NCBI GenBank assembly: GCA_016176405.1
Contig: JACOXG010000014.1
Coordinates: forward strand, 1 to 47,704
Direction: 5' to 3'
Origin: Candidatus Daviesbacteria bacterium
GTDB taxonomy: Bacteria > Patescibacteriota > Microgenomatia > Daviesbacterales > UBA10151
Length of the DNA stretch: 47,704 nt
Under the pieces are notes generated by a model. The model worked only from the letters and a program-made list of their open reading frames with translations, did not search any database and had not been told where the DNA came from. Of this stretch, positions 8,207 to 20,400 are shown in pieces. Numbering within the stretch: the first letter of the stretch is position 1; each line of letters starts with the position of its first letter. Made by a program: the position numbers and the translations under genes.

Positions 8207-10642
8207 CTAAATGACAAGGTTGATAATCTTTCCAGGGACATAGATGGTTTTTTTCACAGTTTTCCCTGTCAGAAATTTTTGAATTTTTTCTGACTTTTTT
8301 GCCATTTTTTCTACAACTTCTTTATTACTTAATATATCATTTTGTATCAACAGGGTGTCTCTGACTTTACCATTTACCTGGATTACTACCAATACCTGGT
8401 CTTGTTGAAGATGCTTATTATCAAATTTTGGCCAAGACTGCTGATGTATGGAATATTTGGCTTCCAAAATTTGCCATAATTCTTCTGTTATATGCGGTGC
8501 AAATGGGGCTAAAAGAAGCAAAAAACTCCTAAATTCTTCTTTACTAACTTTTTCTTTACGACATAAGTGATTTAACCACTCCATCAAAGCTGCCACCGCT
8601 GTATTAAACTTAATATTCTCCAAATCTTCTGTGACTTTTTTGATGGTTTTATGCATGATATTCAGATCTTTAAATCCTAACTTTTCAGCCTGAGAACCTA
8701 ACTTTTCCTGCAATAGCCAGACTCTTTGTAAGAAATGGTAGACTCCACCCAAACCGCCCGGATTCCAGGGAGCCACAATATCATATGGTCCAATAAAACA
8801 AAGGTACAGCCTGACAGCGTCTGCGCCATACTCCTTAATTTGTTCATCCGGATTAACCACATTGCCCCGGGATTTGCTCATCCTAGAGCCATCAGGGCCT
8901 AAAATTACCCCATGGTGAACTCTCTTTTTGGCATATTCCTCTCCTAAGTTACCTAAGACACCTAAATCACTTAAGAACTTATAGAAGAATCTGGAATATA
9001 AAGTATGGCCCAAGGTATGTTCTGCTCCTCCAAAGTAAATATCAACTGGCATCAAAGCTTTTAAACGTATCGAACTCGCTATTTCTGTATCATTTTTATT
9101 ATCCAAATACCTTAAAAAATACCAAGAGGAATCTACAAAAGTATCCATAGTTTCAGCTTCTCTTTTAGCCTCACCCCCACAATTTGGGCACTTAACATTA
9201 ATCCAATCCTCAGCTGTAGCCAGAGGTGGTTTACCTTTTGGTGTGTAATCCACCTTATACGGCAGCTCCACCGGCAGATCTTCCTCAGGCACAGGCACAG
9301 TCCCACAGTTATCACAATAAATAATAGGTATGGGCGCTCCCCAATATCTCTGCCTGGAAATAGACCAATCATGAAGATGATATTGAATTTTTCTCTTTCC
9401 ATATCTTTTCTTTTCAATATAATCAATGATGTCGTGACGTACTTCTTCCCATCTTCTGCCTTTAAACTCCTCAGGCTCCTGGAGAATGCCATCCGGTGCG
9501 TGATGATAACAATACTCAAGGTTCTTCACTTTCTCAGCTTCCTTAGGATCTTTTGGAAACATCACAGGATGGAGTGGAATATCATATTTTTTGGCAAAGG
9601 CAAAGTCCCTCTCGTCGTGGGCACTTGAATTAACTACACCTGTTCCATACTCATAAATAACAAAAGAAGCCACCCATATAGGAATGGATTTTCCAGTTGG
9701 GGTATATTCTAAATACCTTCCAGTAAATACCCCCTCAATATCTCTATCTATCTCAAACTTATTCATCATCTTTTTCTTTTTTATTTTCTCTACAAACCCC
9801 ATTACCTCTTTCTCATGTTCTGTACCTTTTACAAGTTCATAAACCATGGGGTGTTCAGGAGCAATCACTGTGAAAGTTTGAGCCATAAAGGTTTGAGGCA
9901 CAGAATCAAACATCTCAAAATGAATATCCATATCTTTGACTTTGAATCTAAGATTAACTCCCTCAGATCTTCCAATCCAGTTATTTTGTCCTTCTCTAAT
10001 AGGTTTAGGCCAATCCACGGTTGGATTATCACTCCAGAGCAATCTGTCAGCATATTCTGTGATTCTTAAAAACCATTGTTCTACCTCTTTTTGGACCACT
10101 TCTGTCCCACACCTCCAACATTCTCCAGCCTCCACATTCTCATTGGCCAGCACAGTTTGGCAGTTAGGACACCAGTTTGCTAGCGCTCTCCCTTTATAAG
10201 CGATGCCCTTTTCCAGCATCTTGAGAAAGATCCACTGGTTCCATTTATAATATCCAGGTAGGCAGGTAATTACGCTATTTTCCCAATCATGGATAGCACC
10301 CATTAAGCCAAACTGCTGCTTCATATTCTCAATATTTGACAGAGTCCAATCTCTGGGGTGAACTCCACGAGCGATGGCAGCATTCTCTGCAGGTAGGCCA
10401 AAAGCATCAAAACCATTGGGAAAAAAGACCTGATAGTCTTGCATACGCTTCATTCTGCCTAAAACATCAGGCACGGCAAAGGCAAACCAGTGGCCAATAT
10501 GCAAATCTCCGGAAGGGTAAGTGAATTCAACCAGCAGGTAATATTTCTTAGCTGCTTGATCCAAATCAATAGCATAGAGTTTATCTTCCTGCCATTTTTT
10601 CTGCCACTTAGGCTCAATATCGCTAGGTATGTATTTACGCAT
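8207..10642 (-). CDS. leuS: Leucyl-tRNA synthetase
   Basis: LeuS charges tRNA-Leu. The 811-residue class I enzyme has the HIGH signature in YPSGDLHIGHW, zinc-type cysteine pairs (CPNC..CWRCG), a CP1 editing domain with GTGVVNSSAHDERD, a second cysteine knuckle (CDNCG..CPNCGG), and the KMSKS loop in GSRMSKSRGNVVNPD. The anticodon-binding domain and the C-terminal domain (VVIQVNGKVRDTLLI) are present. In the editing motif the usual GTGAVMAVPAHD is changed to GTGVVNSSAHD, keeping the editing aspartate. Length is normal. The start is the ATG of MRKYIPSDIEPKWQ, typical for LeuS. It faces the divergent ATPase operon across a 467-base gap. Confidence 0.97.
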   Translation of the reverse strand: MRKYIPSDIEPKWQKKWQEDKLYAIDLDQAAKKYYLLVEFTYPSGDLHIGHWFAFAVPDVLGRMKRMQDYQVFFPNGFDAFGLPAENAAIARGVHPRDWTLSNIENMKQQFGLMGAIHDWENSVITCLPGYYKWNQWIFLKMLEKGIAYKGRALANWCPNCQTVLANENVEAGECWRCGTEVVQKEVEQWFLRITEYADRLLWSDNPTVDWPKPIREGQNNWIGRSEGVNLRFKVKDMDIHFEMFDSVPQTFMAQTFTVIAPEHPMVYELVKGTEHEKEVMGFVEKIKKKKMMNKFEIDRDIEGVFTGRYLEYTPTGKSIPIWVASFVIYEYGTGVVNSSAHDERDFAFAKKYDIPLHPVMFPKDPKEAEKVKNLEYCYHHAPDGILQEPEEFKGRRWEEVRHDIIDYIEKKRYGKRKIQYHLHDWSISRQRYWGAPIPIIYCDNCGTVPVPEEDLPVELPYKVDYTPKGKPPLATAEDWINVKCPNCGGEAKREAETMDTFVDSSWYFLRYLDNKNDTEIASSIRLKALMPVDIYFGGAEHTLGHTLYSRFFYKFLSDLGVLGNLGEEYAKKRVHHGVILGPDGSRMSKSRGNVVNPDEQIKEYGADAVRLYLCFIGPYDIVAPWNPGGLGGVYHFLQRVWLLQEKLGSQAEKLGFKDLNIMHKTIKKVTEDLENIKFNTAVAALMEWLNHLCRKEKVSKEEFRSFLLLLAPFAPHITEELWQILEAKYSIHQQSWPKFDNKHLQQDQVLVVIQVNGKVRDTLLIQNDILSNKEVVEKMAKKSEKIQKFLTGKTVKKTIYVPGKIINLVI

Positions 10643-10662
10643 AGTCTGATATTAGCATATTT

Positions 10663-10800
10663 GACAAACTGCGTACAATTTCCAAACGGAGTTTGTCATC
10701 CTGTTCTGCCGAAGGCAGGTTATTTGGAACGAAGTGACGAAGGATCTTGGTAGGAATCTAGAACAAGTCTAGAAATTCTTCGCTTCGCTCAGAATGACAC
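10663..10800. repeat. REP-like intergenic repeats in the leuS-ATPase gap
   Basis: An inverted pair GACAAACT (10663-10670) and AGTTTGTC (10690-10697) is followed by a GC-richer stretch. That stretch contains the self-complementary word CTGCCGAAGGCAG, then GAAGTGACGAAGGATC, a TCTAGA pair, and TTCTTCGCTTCGCTCAGAA with GTGTCAC ends. Such clustered words resemble mobile REP/MITE-like intergenic repeats. No open frame or RNA gene was recognised in it. Confidence 0.55.
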
Positions 10801-10973
10801 TCTGTGTCACTTTTCATACCTCTTTTCACAAGTTCAAGTTATTCCTTATCTTAGTTTAAGTGATATATTTTAGATGTATTCTGATCTATACTGCAACTTA
10901 GAACCTACAACCTATAACCTACTTTCCGCTCATGCGGGAATTAACCTAATATCTTTTGATATATATTGACATA

Positions 10974-11003
10974 TTGACAAAGTTTCCTTTAATAATGTAA
11001 TGT
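10974..11003 (+). promoter_or_regulatory. Candidate promoter of the ATPase-like operon
   Basis: TTGACA at 10974-10979 is followed after 18 bases by TAATGT at 10998-11003. A second TTGACA begins 8 bases upstream as a direct repeat (TTGACATATTGACA). The position, about 105 bases before the first gene and just upstream of the leader hairpin, fits a transcript start for the operon. Confidence 0.4.
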
Positions 11004-11014
11004 TTAACTAGTTT

Positions 11015-11056
11015 AAACCAGATAGTGGTACTTAAGACGGATACCCTATCTGGTTT
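11015..11056 (+). terminator. Leader hairpin with T-rich tail (attenuator-like)
   Basis: AAACCAGATAG (11015-11025) pairs with CTATCTGGTTT (11046-11056). The stem continues as GGTA (11027-11030) with TACC (11042-11045), leaving an 11-base loop that ends in AGACGGA. The tail is TTTTAATTTTA. No plus-strand gene lies upstream, so this is more likely an attenuator or a 5' stabilising structure for the ATPase-like operon than the end of another transcript. Confidence 0.6.
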
Positions 11057-11097
11057 TAATTTTACCTCTATCTGTTTACAATCTCTCTGATTTTTAA

Positions 11098-11925
<828 letters not shown>

Positions 11926-11968
11926 CAAGTTACTTGTCACCATTTCCTTTCTATCGTATTATCAATTT

Positions 11969-12628
11969 ATGACCGAACTGTCCAACCCACTAGTATTAAT
12001 TTTATCCTTGGTGGCACTTTTAGGCTTTATTTTATATCTTTGGGAAAATAACTTAAGAAGAAGACAATCCCAACAAGGTCAAAAAATGCTGGAAACTCTT
12101 CATAATTCAATCCAAAAGTCTCAAGATATTGTCGGCCAGGCTGAGCTTGAGGGCGTTAAAATGCTCTCTGATACCAGATTCCAAACTGCCAAACTGGAAC
12201 AACAATACGCTGCCAAATTAACAGAAGTTGTTGAACAATCTAAACAAGCCATAGCCGCCTCCCAAGCCCAACTGGTGCAATTTTTACAAACACTGCAAAG
12301 CCAATCTCAGCAAACTCAGCTAAATAGTCAAAAAGCTGCTGAGGAGAGGATTAATCAGATGTTTGGCACTTTAGAGCAAAGACTGTCTGATTTCTTATTG
12401 CAAACTTCCCAAAAAACCACCTCTTCTATTGAGCTGGAGGTTAAATCTGCCAGGGCTCTGATTGAAAGTTATAAACAACAGCAAATGAAGCTAATTGATG
12501 AAAATATCGTGGCTATGATGGAGGAAACTTTAAATGTGGTGTTGGGCAAAAAGCTGTCTTTGAAAGACCAGCTTGATTTGGTTTATGAAGCATTAGAAAA
12601 AGCCAAAGTGGATAAATTCATAATATGA
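11969..12628 (+). CDS. F-type ATPase b-like stalk subunit
   Basis: This 219-residue protein has one N-terminal membrane segment (residues 7-25, LVLILSLVALLGFILYLW) followed by a long glutamine- and glutamate-rich coiled coil to about residue 175. A compact helical end follows (DENIVAMMEETLNVVLGKK), then the tail LSLKDQLDLVYEALEKAK. This is the architecture of the peripheral-stalk b subunit, which holds the alpha/beta hexamer still while the rotor turns. It is longer than the usual 160 residues. Its place between c-like and delta-like genes is the classical b position. The stop TGA overlaps the first base of a 110-bp repeat. Confidence 0.75.
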   Translation: MTELSNPLVLILSLVALLGFILYLWENNLRRRQSQQGQKMLETLHNSIQKSQDIVGQAELEGVKMLSDTRFQTAKLEQQYAAKLTEVVEQSKQAIAASQAQLVQFLQTLQSQSQQTQLNSQKAAEERINQMFGTLEQRLSDFLLQTSQKTTSSIELEVKSARALIESYKQQQMKLIDENIVAMMEETLNVVLGKKLSLKDQLDLVYEALEKAKVDKFII

Positions 12629-12737
12629 GAATTAACCTAATTGACCTAAATTCTAATTGACCTAAATAGAGCCTAATTGGGAATTTGGTCATTTGTCATT
12701 GTTTAGAAATTAGTAATTAGAAATTAGAAATTCTTAA
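12628..12737. repeat. Left copy of a 110-bp inverted repeat flanking the F1 genes
   Basis: The sequence runs from AGAATTAACCTAATTGACC through TTTGGTCATTTGTCATTG to TTAGAAATTAG repeats. Its reverse complement, with roughly 85-90% identity by eye, lies at 17245-17354. It fills the whole gap between the b-like and delta-like genes. Confidence 0.8.
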
Positions 12738-12740
12738 AAT

Positions 12741-13223
12741 ATGGATCAACAAATCTTAACTACCATCCTAAATGACACTTTTACTGTGACTCAGCTGAAA
12801 CACAGGCTGGTCATGCTTAAATCATACCTGACCAAAAAACTGTTTGGCACAAGTGATGAGACAAATTTAGAGCAAACAGATTTAAACTGGCTGTCCTCTC
12901 TAGGTGAGGCTTTTTATCAAAAATTTACCAAAGACAATGTTTATCAAATTCTTAATGATCTTCAAACTCAAACTAATCAGATCGTCCCATTAACCATCTA
13001 TTTACCTTTTGAAGTAGAACAATCATCCTCTGCCCAAATAGGTTCATTTGCCAGGACTAGCTTTAACCACCCCACTCTTTTGCTGGAAGTCAGATATGAT
13101 CCCACCCTGATTGCTGGCTGCGCTCTCTCTTGGAAAGGAATTTATCGGGATTATTCTCTCAAAGCTAAAATTGAAGATAAAAAAGAGGAAATTTTAACAA
13201 CTTTTAAATCATTTTTGCGCTAA
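12741..13223 (+). CDS. atpH: F-type ATPase delta-like subunit
   Basis: The 160-residue protein occupies the delta position of the operon. Delta (OSCP) ties the top of the alpha/beta hexamer to the b stalk. The N-terminal 90 residues are mostly helical. The C-terminal part reads LEVRYDPTLIAGCALSWKGI with a following helix pair, which resembles the delta C-terminal pattern of (V)DPSLIGG, a strand, and a final helix. Sequence similarity is weak overall, so the call rests on the C-terminal motif, length and gene order. It is 2 bases from the alpha gene, implying tight coupling. Confidence 0.65.
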   Translation: MDQQILTTILNDTFTVTQLKHRLVMLKSYLTKKLFGTSDETNLEQTDLNWLSSLGEAFYQKFTKDNVYQILNDLQTQTNQIVPLTIYLPFEVEQSSSAQIGSFARTSFNHPTLLLEVRYDPTLIAGCALSWKGIYRDYSLKAKIEDKKEEILTTFKSFLR

Positions 13224-13225
13224 TT

Positions 13226-14674
13226 ATGAATCAACAAGAAATAGGCTATGTGGCATCCAGCCGGGATTTCCTGGTTAATCTGGATGGTCTACCCACCATC
13301 CATATCAATGATATGGTAGAATCTGACCAGGGACTGCGAGGCTGGGTTAATTCTTTATCTGCTGACACCATTGAAGTCTTAATGGTAGATGAGGGCAATA
13401 TTTTCCCCAAGCAATTATTTAAACGATTACCAACCCGTTTGGGCATTGGGGTGGGAGATTTTCTGATGGGGCGAGCCATCAATTCTTTAGGTATCCCCAT
13501 TGATGGCAAAGGTCCCCTCTCGAAAATGAAGAGTGCTCCTCTGATGGAGTTGGAACAAGCCGCCCCTGGTATTGACAGCCGACAATTTATTGATAGGCAA
13601 TTTTTAACAGGAATTACCTTAATTGATACTCTGATCCCCTTGGGCCGAGGTCAAAGAGAACTGGTGATGGGAGATGCCCATTCTGGAAAAACCGAATTTC
13701 TAATTGATGTGATTGTCAATCAAAAAGGTACTGGAGTAATTTGTATTTATGCCTCAATTGGTAAACCAGCTGTATCTGTCCGTAATTTAATTGATACACT
13801 GGGTGCCAATGGAGCTTTAGAATATACCATCATCATCGCCACTTCCTCCTCTGAGCTGGCACCTTTAATATTCTTAACTCCTAAAACAGCCATGACCATA
13901 GCTCAATATTTTCAAAGCAAAGGTAAAGATGTCTTGTTAGTTTTGGATGATATGGGTACTCATGCCAAAATATATCGAGAAATTGCCCTGCTAGGTAATA
14001 AACCTCCGGGCAAAGAATCCTACCCTGGAGATACCTTTTATCAACAGGCCCATCTTTTGGAACGGGCTGGCAATTTTTTGCCTCAAGCCGGAGGTGGCTC
14101 CATCACCGCCCTACCAGTTTTAGAGTTAAATTTATCAGATTTTACCACCCTGATCCCCACTAATTTAATGTCAACTACTGACGGACATCTGCTTTTTAAG
14201 TCTAATCTATATTCTCAAGGACAAAGACCGGCCATTGATATTGCCCTATCAGTCTCCAGGGTGGGTAGACAAACTCAAGATCGTCTGACTAATATGTTAT
14301 CTCTCAGAATTAGGAGTCTACTCTCATCAGCCCAAGATTTGGAGACTATTTCTAGATTCTCATCTGAGTTATCTGCTGACTCACAATTGATCTTAAGAAG
14401 AAGAGATTTGTTATTGGAAATGCTCAAACAAGACCCACTCACAGCCATTCCTTTATCCATCCAAGTTATTTTATTATCTTTAGTCTTCACTTCCTTTTTA
14501 GGGAATAAAGATAGAAGTTTTGTGGAAAAATATAAAAAGGTCTTGATTGAAGCATTTTTAAAACAACCTAAACTTTTACCAATTACCAAATTCTTAGATA
14601 AGTTCAAAAGTGATGAACAGTTAATTAGAACATTGGAAGGAGTGGAACCAGTATTGGCCAAAATATGCCAGTAA
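13226..14674 (+). CDS. atpA: F1-like ATPase alpha subunit
   Basis: Alpha forms the non-catalytic nucleotide sites of the hexamer and gives the arginine finger to beta. The 482-residue protein has a beta-barrel N-terminus (FLMGRAINSLGIPIDGKGPL) and a P-loop GDAHSGKT at 149-156, where the usual form is GDRQTGKT. It also has LLVLDDMGTHAKIYREIALL, the PPGKESYPGD loop and the arginine finger in SVSRVGRQTQ (Arg345). The C-terminal helical bundle is shorter and less conserved than in true synthases. The P-loop variant and divergence point to an atypical F1. It lies between delta and gamma, as in canonical atp operons. Confidence 0.9.
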   Translation: MNQQEIGYVASSRDFLVNLDGLPTIHINDMVESDQGLRGWVNSLSADTIEVLMVDEGNIFPKQLFKRLPTRLGIGVGDFLMGRAINSLGIPIDGKGPLSKMKSAPLMELEQAAPGIDSRQFIDRQFLTGITLIDTLIPLGRGQRELVMGDAHSGKTEFLIDVIVNQKGTGVICIYASIGKPAVSVRNLIDTLGANGALEYTIIIATSSSELAPLIFLTPKTAMTIAQYFQSKGKDVLLVLDDMGTHAKIYREIALLGNKPPGKESYPGDTFYQQAHLLERAGNFLPQAGGGSITALPVLELNLSDFTTLIPTNLMSTTDGHLLFKSNLYSQGQRPAIDIALSVSRVGRQTQDRLTNMLSLRIRSLLSSAQDLETISRFSSELSADSQLILRRRDLLLEMLKQDPLTAIPLSIQVILLSLVFTSFLGNKDRSFVEKYKKVLIEAFLKQPKLLPITKFLDKFKSDEQLIRTLEGVEPVLAKICQ

Positions 14675-14693
14675 CAGCTTCACCCTAACAATT

Positions 14694-17241
<2,548 letters not shown>

Positions 17242-17244
17242 TTT

Positions 17245-17354
17245 TTAAATTTCTAATTTCTAATTATTAATTTCTAAACAATGACGAAATGACCAAATTT
17301 TCAAATTGGGATTTATTTAGGTCAATTAGAAATTAGGTTAATTAGGTCAATTCT
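17245..17354. repeat. Right copy of the 110-bp inverted repeat
   Basis: This copy is the reverse complement of 12628-12737, with matching blocks such as TTTCTAAACAATGAC, AAATGACCAAATTTTC and TTAGGTCAATTAGAAATTAG. The two copies point towards each other around the delta-alpha-gamma-beta-epsilon block of about 4.5 kb. Confidence 0.8.
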
Positions 17355-17375
17355 TTTATCATTAATAATAACCCC

Positions 17376-17446
17376 TTGACAAATCTATGCAAAACCCTTT
17401 ATGCTGAGTACATAATCTATGCAAAATACCTAGATTGCATAGATTT
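17376..17446 (+). promoter_or_regulatory. Promoter with three AAATCTATGCAA operator-like sites
   Basis: TTGACA (17376-17381) is followed after 18 bases by TATGCT (17400-17405). AAATCTATGCAA occurs at 17381-17392, a one-base variant at 17413-17424, and the exact inverted copy TTGCATAGATTT at 17435-17446. The first two are 32 bases apart, about three helical turns. The sites overlap the -35, the probable start of transcription and the first leader bases, so a bound protein would be expected to block or reshape transcription of the giant fibre gene. Confidence 0.55.
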
Positions 17447-17448
17447 GA

Positions 17449-20400
17449 GCAGATTTAGCAGACGGACATCTAGAAAAAAGAGGCAAAATTACCCCTGTTC
17501 GCAGCGAGGGTGGGACCAGGCTTTACTCACTGGATCAACTCAGACAAATCAGCCCTGCCTCAGTTGAGGAGATTACCCCTACCCCTCCAACCACAGAGGA
17601 GCTACTAGAGAAAGCTTCTCAAGATTCTACCCCATCAGTTTTCCTAACAGATTCTTCCTTTGAGGAGCCTATCAAAGCTCAGGTTGACACCAAACAGCCT
17701 AGTAGCCAACCTCAGGTTGTAACCAAAAAATCCTTTTTCAACAGATCTCTGCTGACTACAGTTATCTCAGTTATTGCTCTATCCTTAACTCTGCTATTTA
17801 CTGGCTCTCGTTTGATTAATTTAGGTCAACAAGATCAATTTTCTCAAAGCAATATAGATATTGCCAAAAATTTTAGATTGTTAATGGAAAAACCAAAGCC
17901 TACTCCCCAACCTGAGGTCCTGGCCGTAACCACTGCTGCTGAATTTTTAGAAATTAACGCCGATACTCAAATAAATGGTGATCTATCTGTCAGAGATTGT
18001 ATCAATGGCATTGCCTTAGAGACAGCAACCACTACCGTTCCAGAGGGATGTATTCCATTAACAGTATCAGAAGCATCCACAATAGATCAAGACCTATCAC
18101 TGTCTTCTTCTCCCACCTTTGCCAGCATCAATTTATCAAATTCATCTGATCAAATAGTCTTTCAATCCGGTGGTCCAACTGGCACTTTAACTTGGACCCC
18201 TACTGATACCAGAACTATTACCCTACCTGATGCCACTACCACTTTGGTGGGAACTGATACTACTCAAACTTTAACCAACAAAACGCTTTCTGGCTCAAAT
18301 AACACTTTTTCTAATATTCCTAATTCTGCTTTATCTAATAATAAAATAACTGTTTCCGCAGGCACTAATTTAACTGGTGGTGGAGATGTATCTTTAGGTG
18401 GATCTACTACTTTAAGCTTAAAGGATTCCATCTCTTTATCCGGTACTCTGACAGTTTCTGGTGCCACAACTTTGTCTTCCACCCTAACAGTTTCAGGCAC
18501 CACCACTTTAAATGCAGTCACCTACACTTGGCCCTCCGCCCAAGGTTCCTCTGATACCTTTTTAGCTAACAATGGCTCAGGCACCTTGAGTTGGTCTGCT
18601 CTAACTTCTGCCGGAGGCTGGACAGATGATGGCACCACTGTTAGGCTGACCACCATCACTGATAATGTGGGCATTGGCACCACCTCCCCCTCTTATAAAT
18701 TGCATGTAGTTGGCAATGTGGGGGTAGGTGGATCATTAACTGTCACATCTGCTACCACCTTATCTGCCTACAGCCAATGTGCAGATCTGGCTAATGGAGG
18801 AAAATTAACTGTTGATTCATCTGGTAATTTGCTCTGTCAGGTAGATTCCACTGCCTCGTTATCCGGAGGAGCCACTGGCGGAGTAACATATTGGGATTCT
18901 CCCACCACAGTTTCCCAATCTGTGGCCAATTTTTATTGGGATTCCACCAACTTCAGATTGGGCATTGGCACTTCCTCTCCTGGTGATTCATTAATAGTAG
19001 CCTCAGGTAATGTGGGGATAGGGTTTACTACACCCACAGCAGCCTTACATGTAGTCCAAGTAAATGCTGCTAATGCTTTTAGGGTAGATGATGTGGCCAA
19101 TGATACCACCCCATTTATTATTGATCAAACTGGCAATGTGGGAATTGGCTTTACTACTGTTGGAGCAAAGCTTGATATTAAAGGGGGAATGCTATTTTTA
19201 GATAATGGAGATTTTAATGAAACTAGAGGTTTAAGATTTAGAAATGCCGCAAATGGTGTATCAGCTACCGGAGGAGGAATATATCAAGCAAATAATGATC
19301 AACTATACATTCAGGCTGGAAGTGGGAATTATATTAATTTTAGGAACTTTGCTAGTGGTCTTGGAGAAGATGTAGTAGGTATAAGTACTATTGGTCCAAG
19401 ATTTGCCATAGGAGCAGTTGGTGTTAGCCAGACCTCAACAATGATGGCAGTCTCTGGTAATGCAGGTATTGGCCTATCTTTTGCTGGGGCAGTTATTCCC
19501 GCTAATGGACTGGCTGTTCAGGGTAATGTGGGGATTGGGATTACTACTGCCAACTCCGTTCTTACTGTTAATGGTGGGGCTACTATTGGATCCTCATACA
19601 ATACCCTAGCTCCCACCAATGGATTATTAGTCCAAGGAAATGTGGGCATTGGCTGGACCTCACCTACTTCTCTACTCCATCTTCTTCAAACAAGCACTTT
19701 TCCTGCCTTCAGAATTGATGATGTGGCAGAAGATACCACTCCCTTTATCATCATGGATACAGGCAATGTAGGAATTGGTAATACTGCTCCAGCTTATGCT
19801 TTAGATGTAACTGGTAATGTGGGTGTTTCTCAATCCCTAACAGTCTCAACTGCTGCTATTCTAGACTCGCTTTCCGTTACCAAATCCATCTCCGCCGCCA
19901 CTTTAGGAACAACGGGTAATGTGGGAGTTGGCGGATCTTTATCTGTCAGCTCTGGAGTCAACTTATTATCTTCCCTAAATGTGACTGGCAATACTCAGCT
20001 TTCATCTGTGGCTGCCTCATCTAACGTCTATTTTACTGGTTTATCAGCCAGCTCAGGAAGCGCTCTCTGTCTTAATTCTGCAAATCAAGTGGTCACTTGT
20101 ACTGTAGGTACTGGTGGAGTCTCCGGATCAGGTTTTGCCGGAGGAGTAGCCTTTTTTGATGGTGCTTCTAATATTACTGCCAACCACAAGTTGTTTTGGA
20201 GTAACTCTGATGCCAGATTGGGAATTGGGACCTCCTCGCCCGGAGATTCATTAGTGGTGGCCTCAGGTAATGTGGGGATAGGGTTTACTACTCCTAAAGC
20301 CTCTTTACATATTGTCAACGCTAATGCTCAGGATTCATTTAGAGTAGAAGATCAGGCAGAAGATACTAGTACTCCTTTCGTGATTGATCAGGCTGGAAAT

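Noticed and set aside
17490-17530. T-box-like word AGGGTGGGACCAGG
   Set aside because: It resembles the T-box AGGGTGGNACCRCG, but it lies inside the open frame coding for the MerR-type wing EGGTRLYS, and I found no specifier stem or terminator/antiterminator pair.
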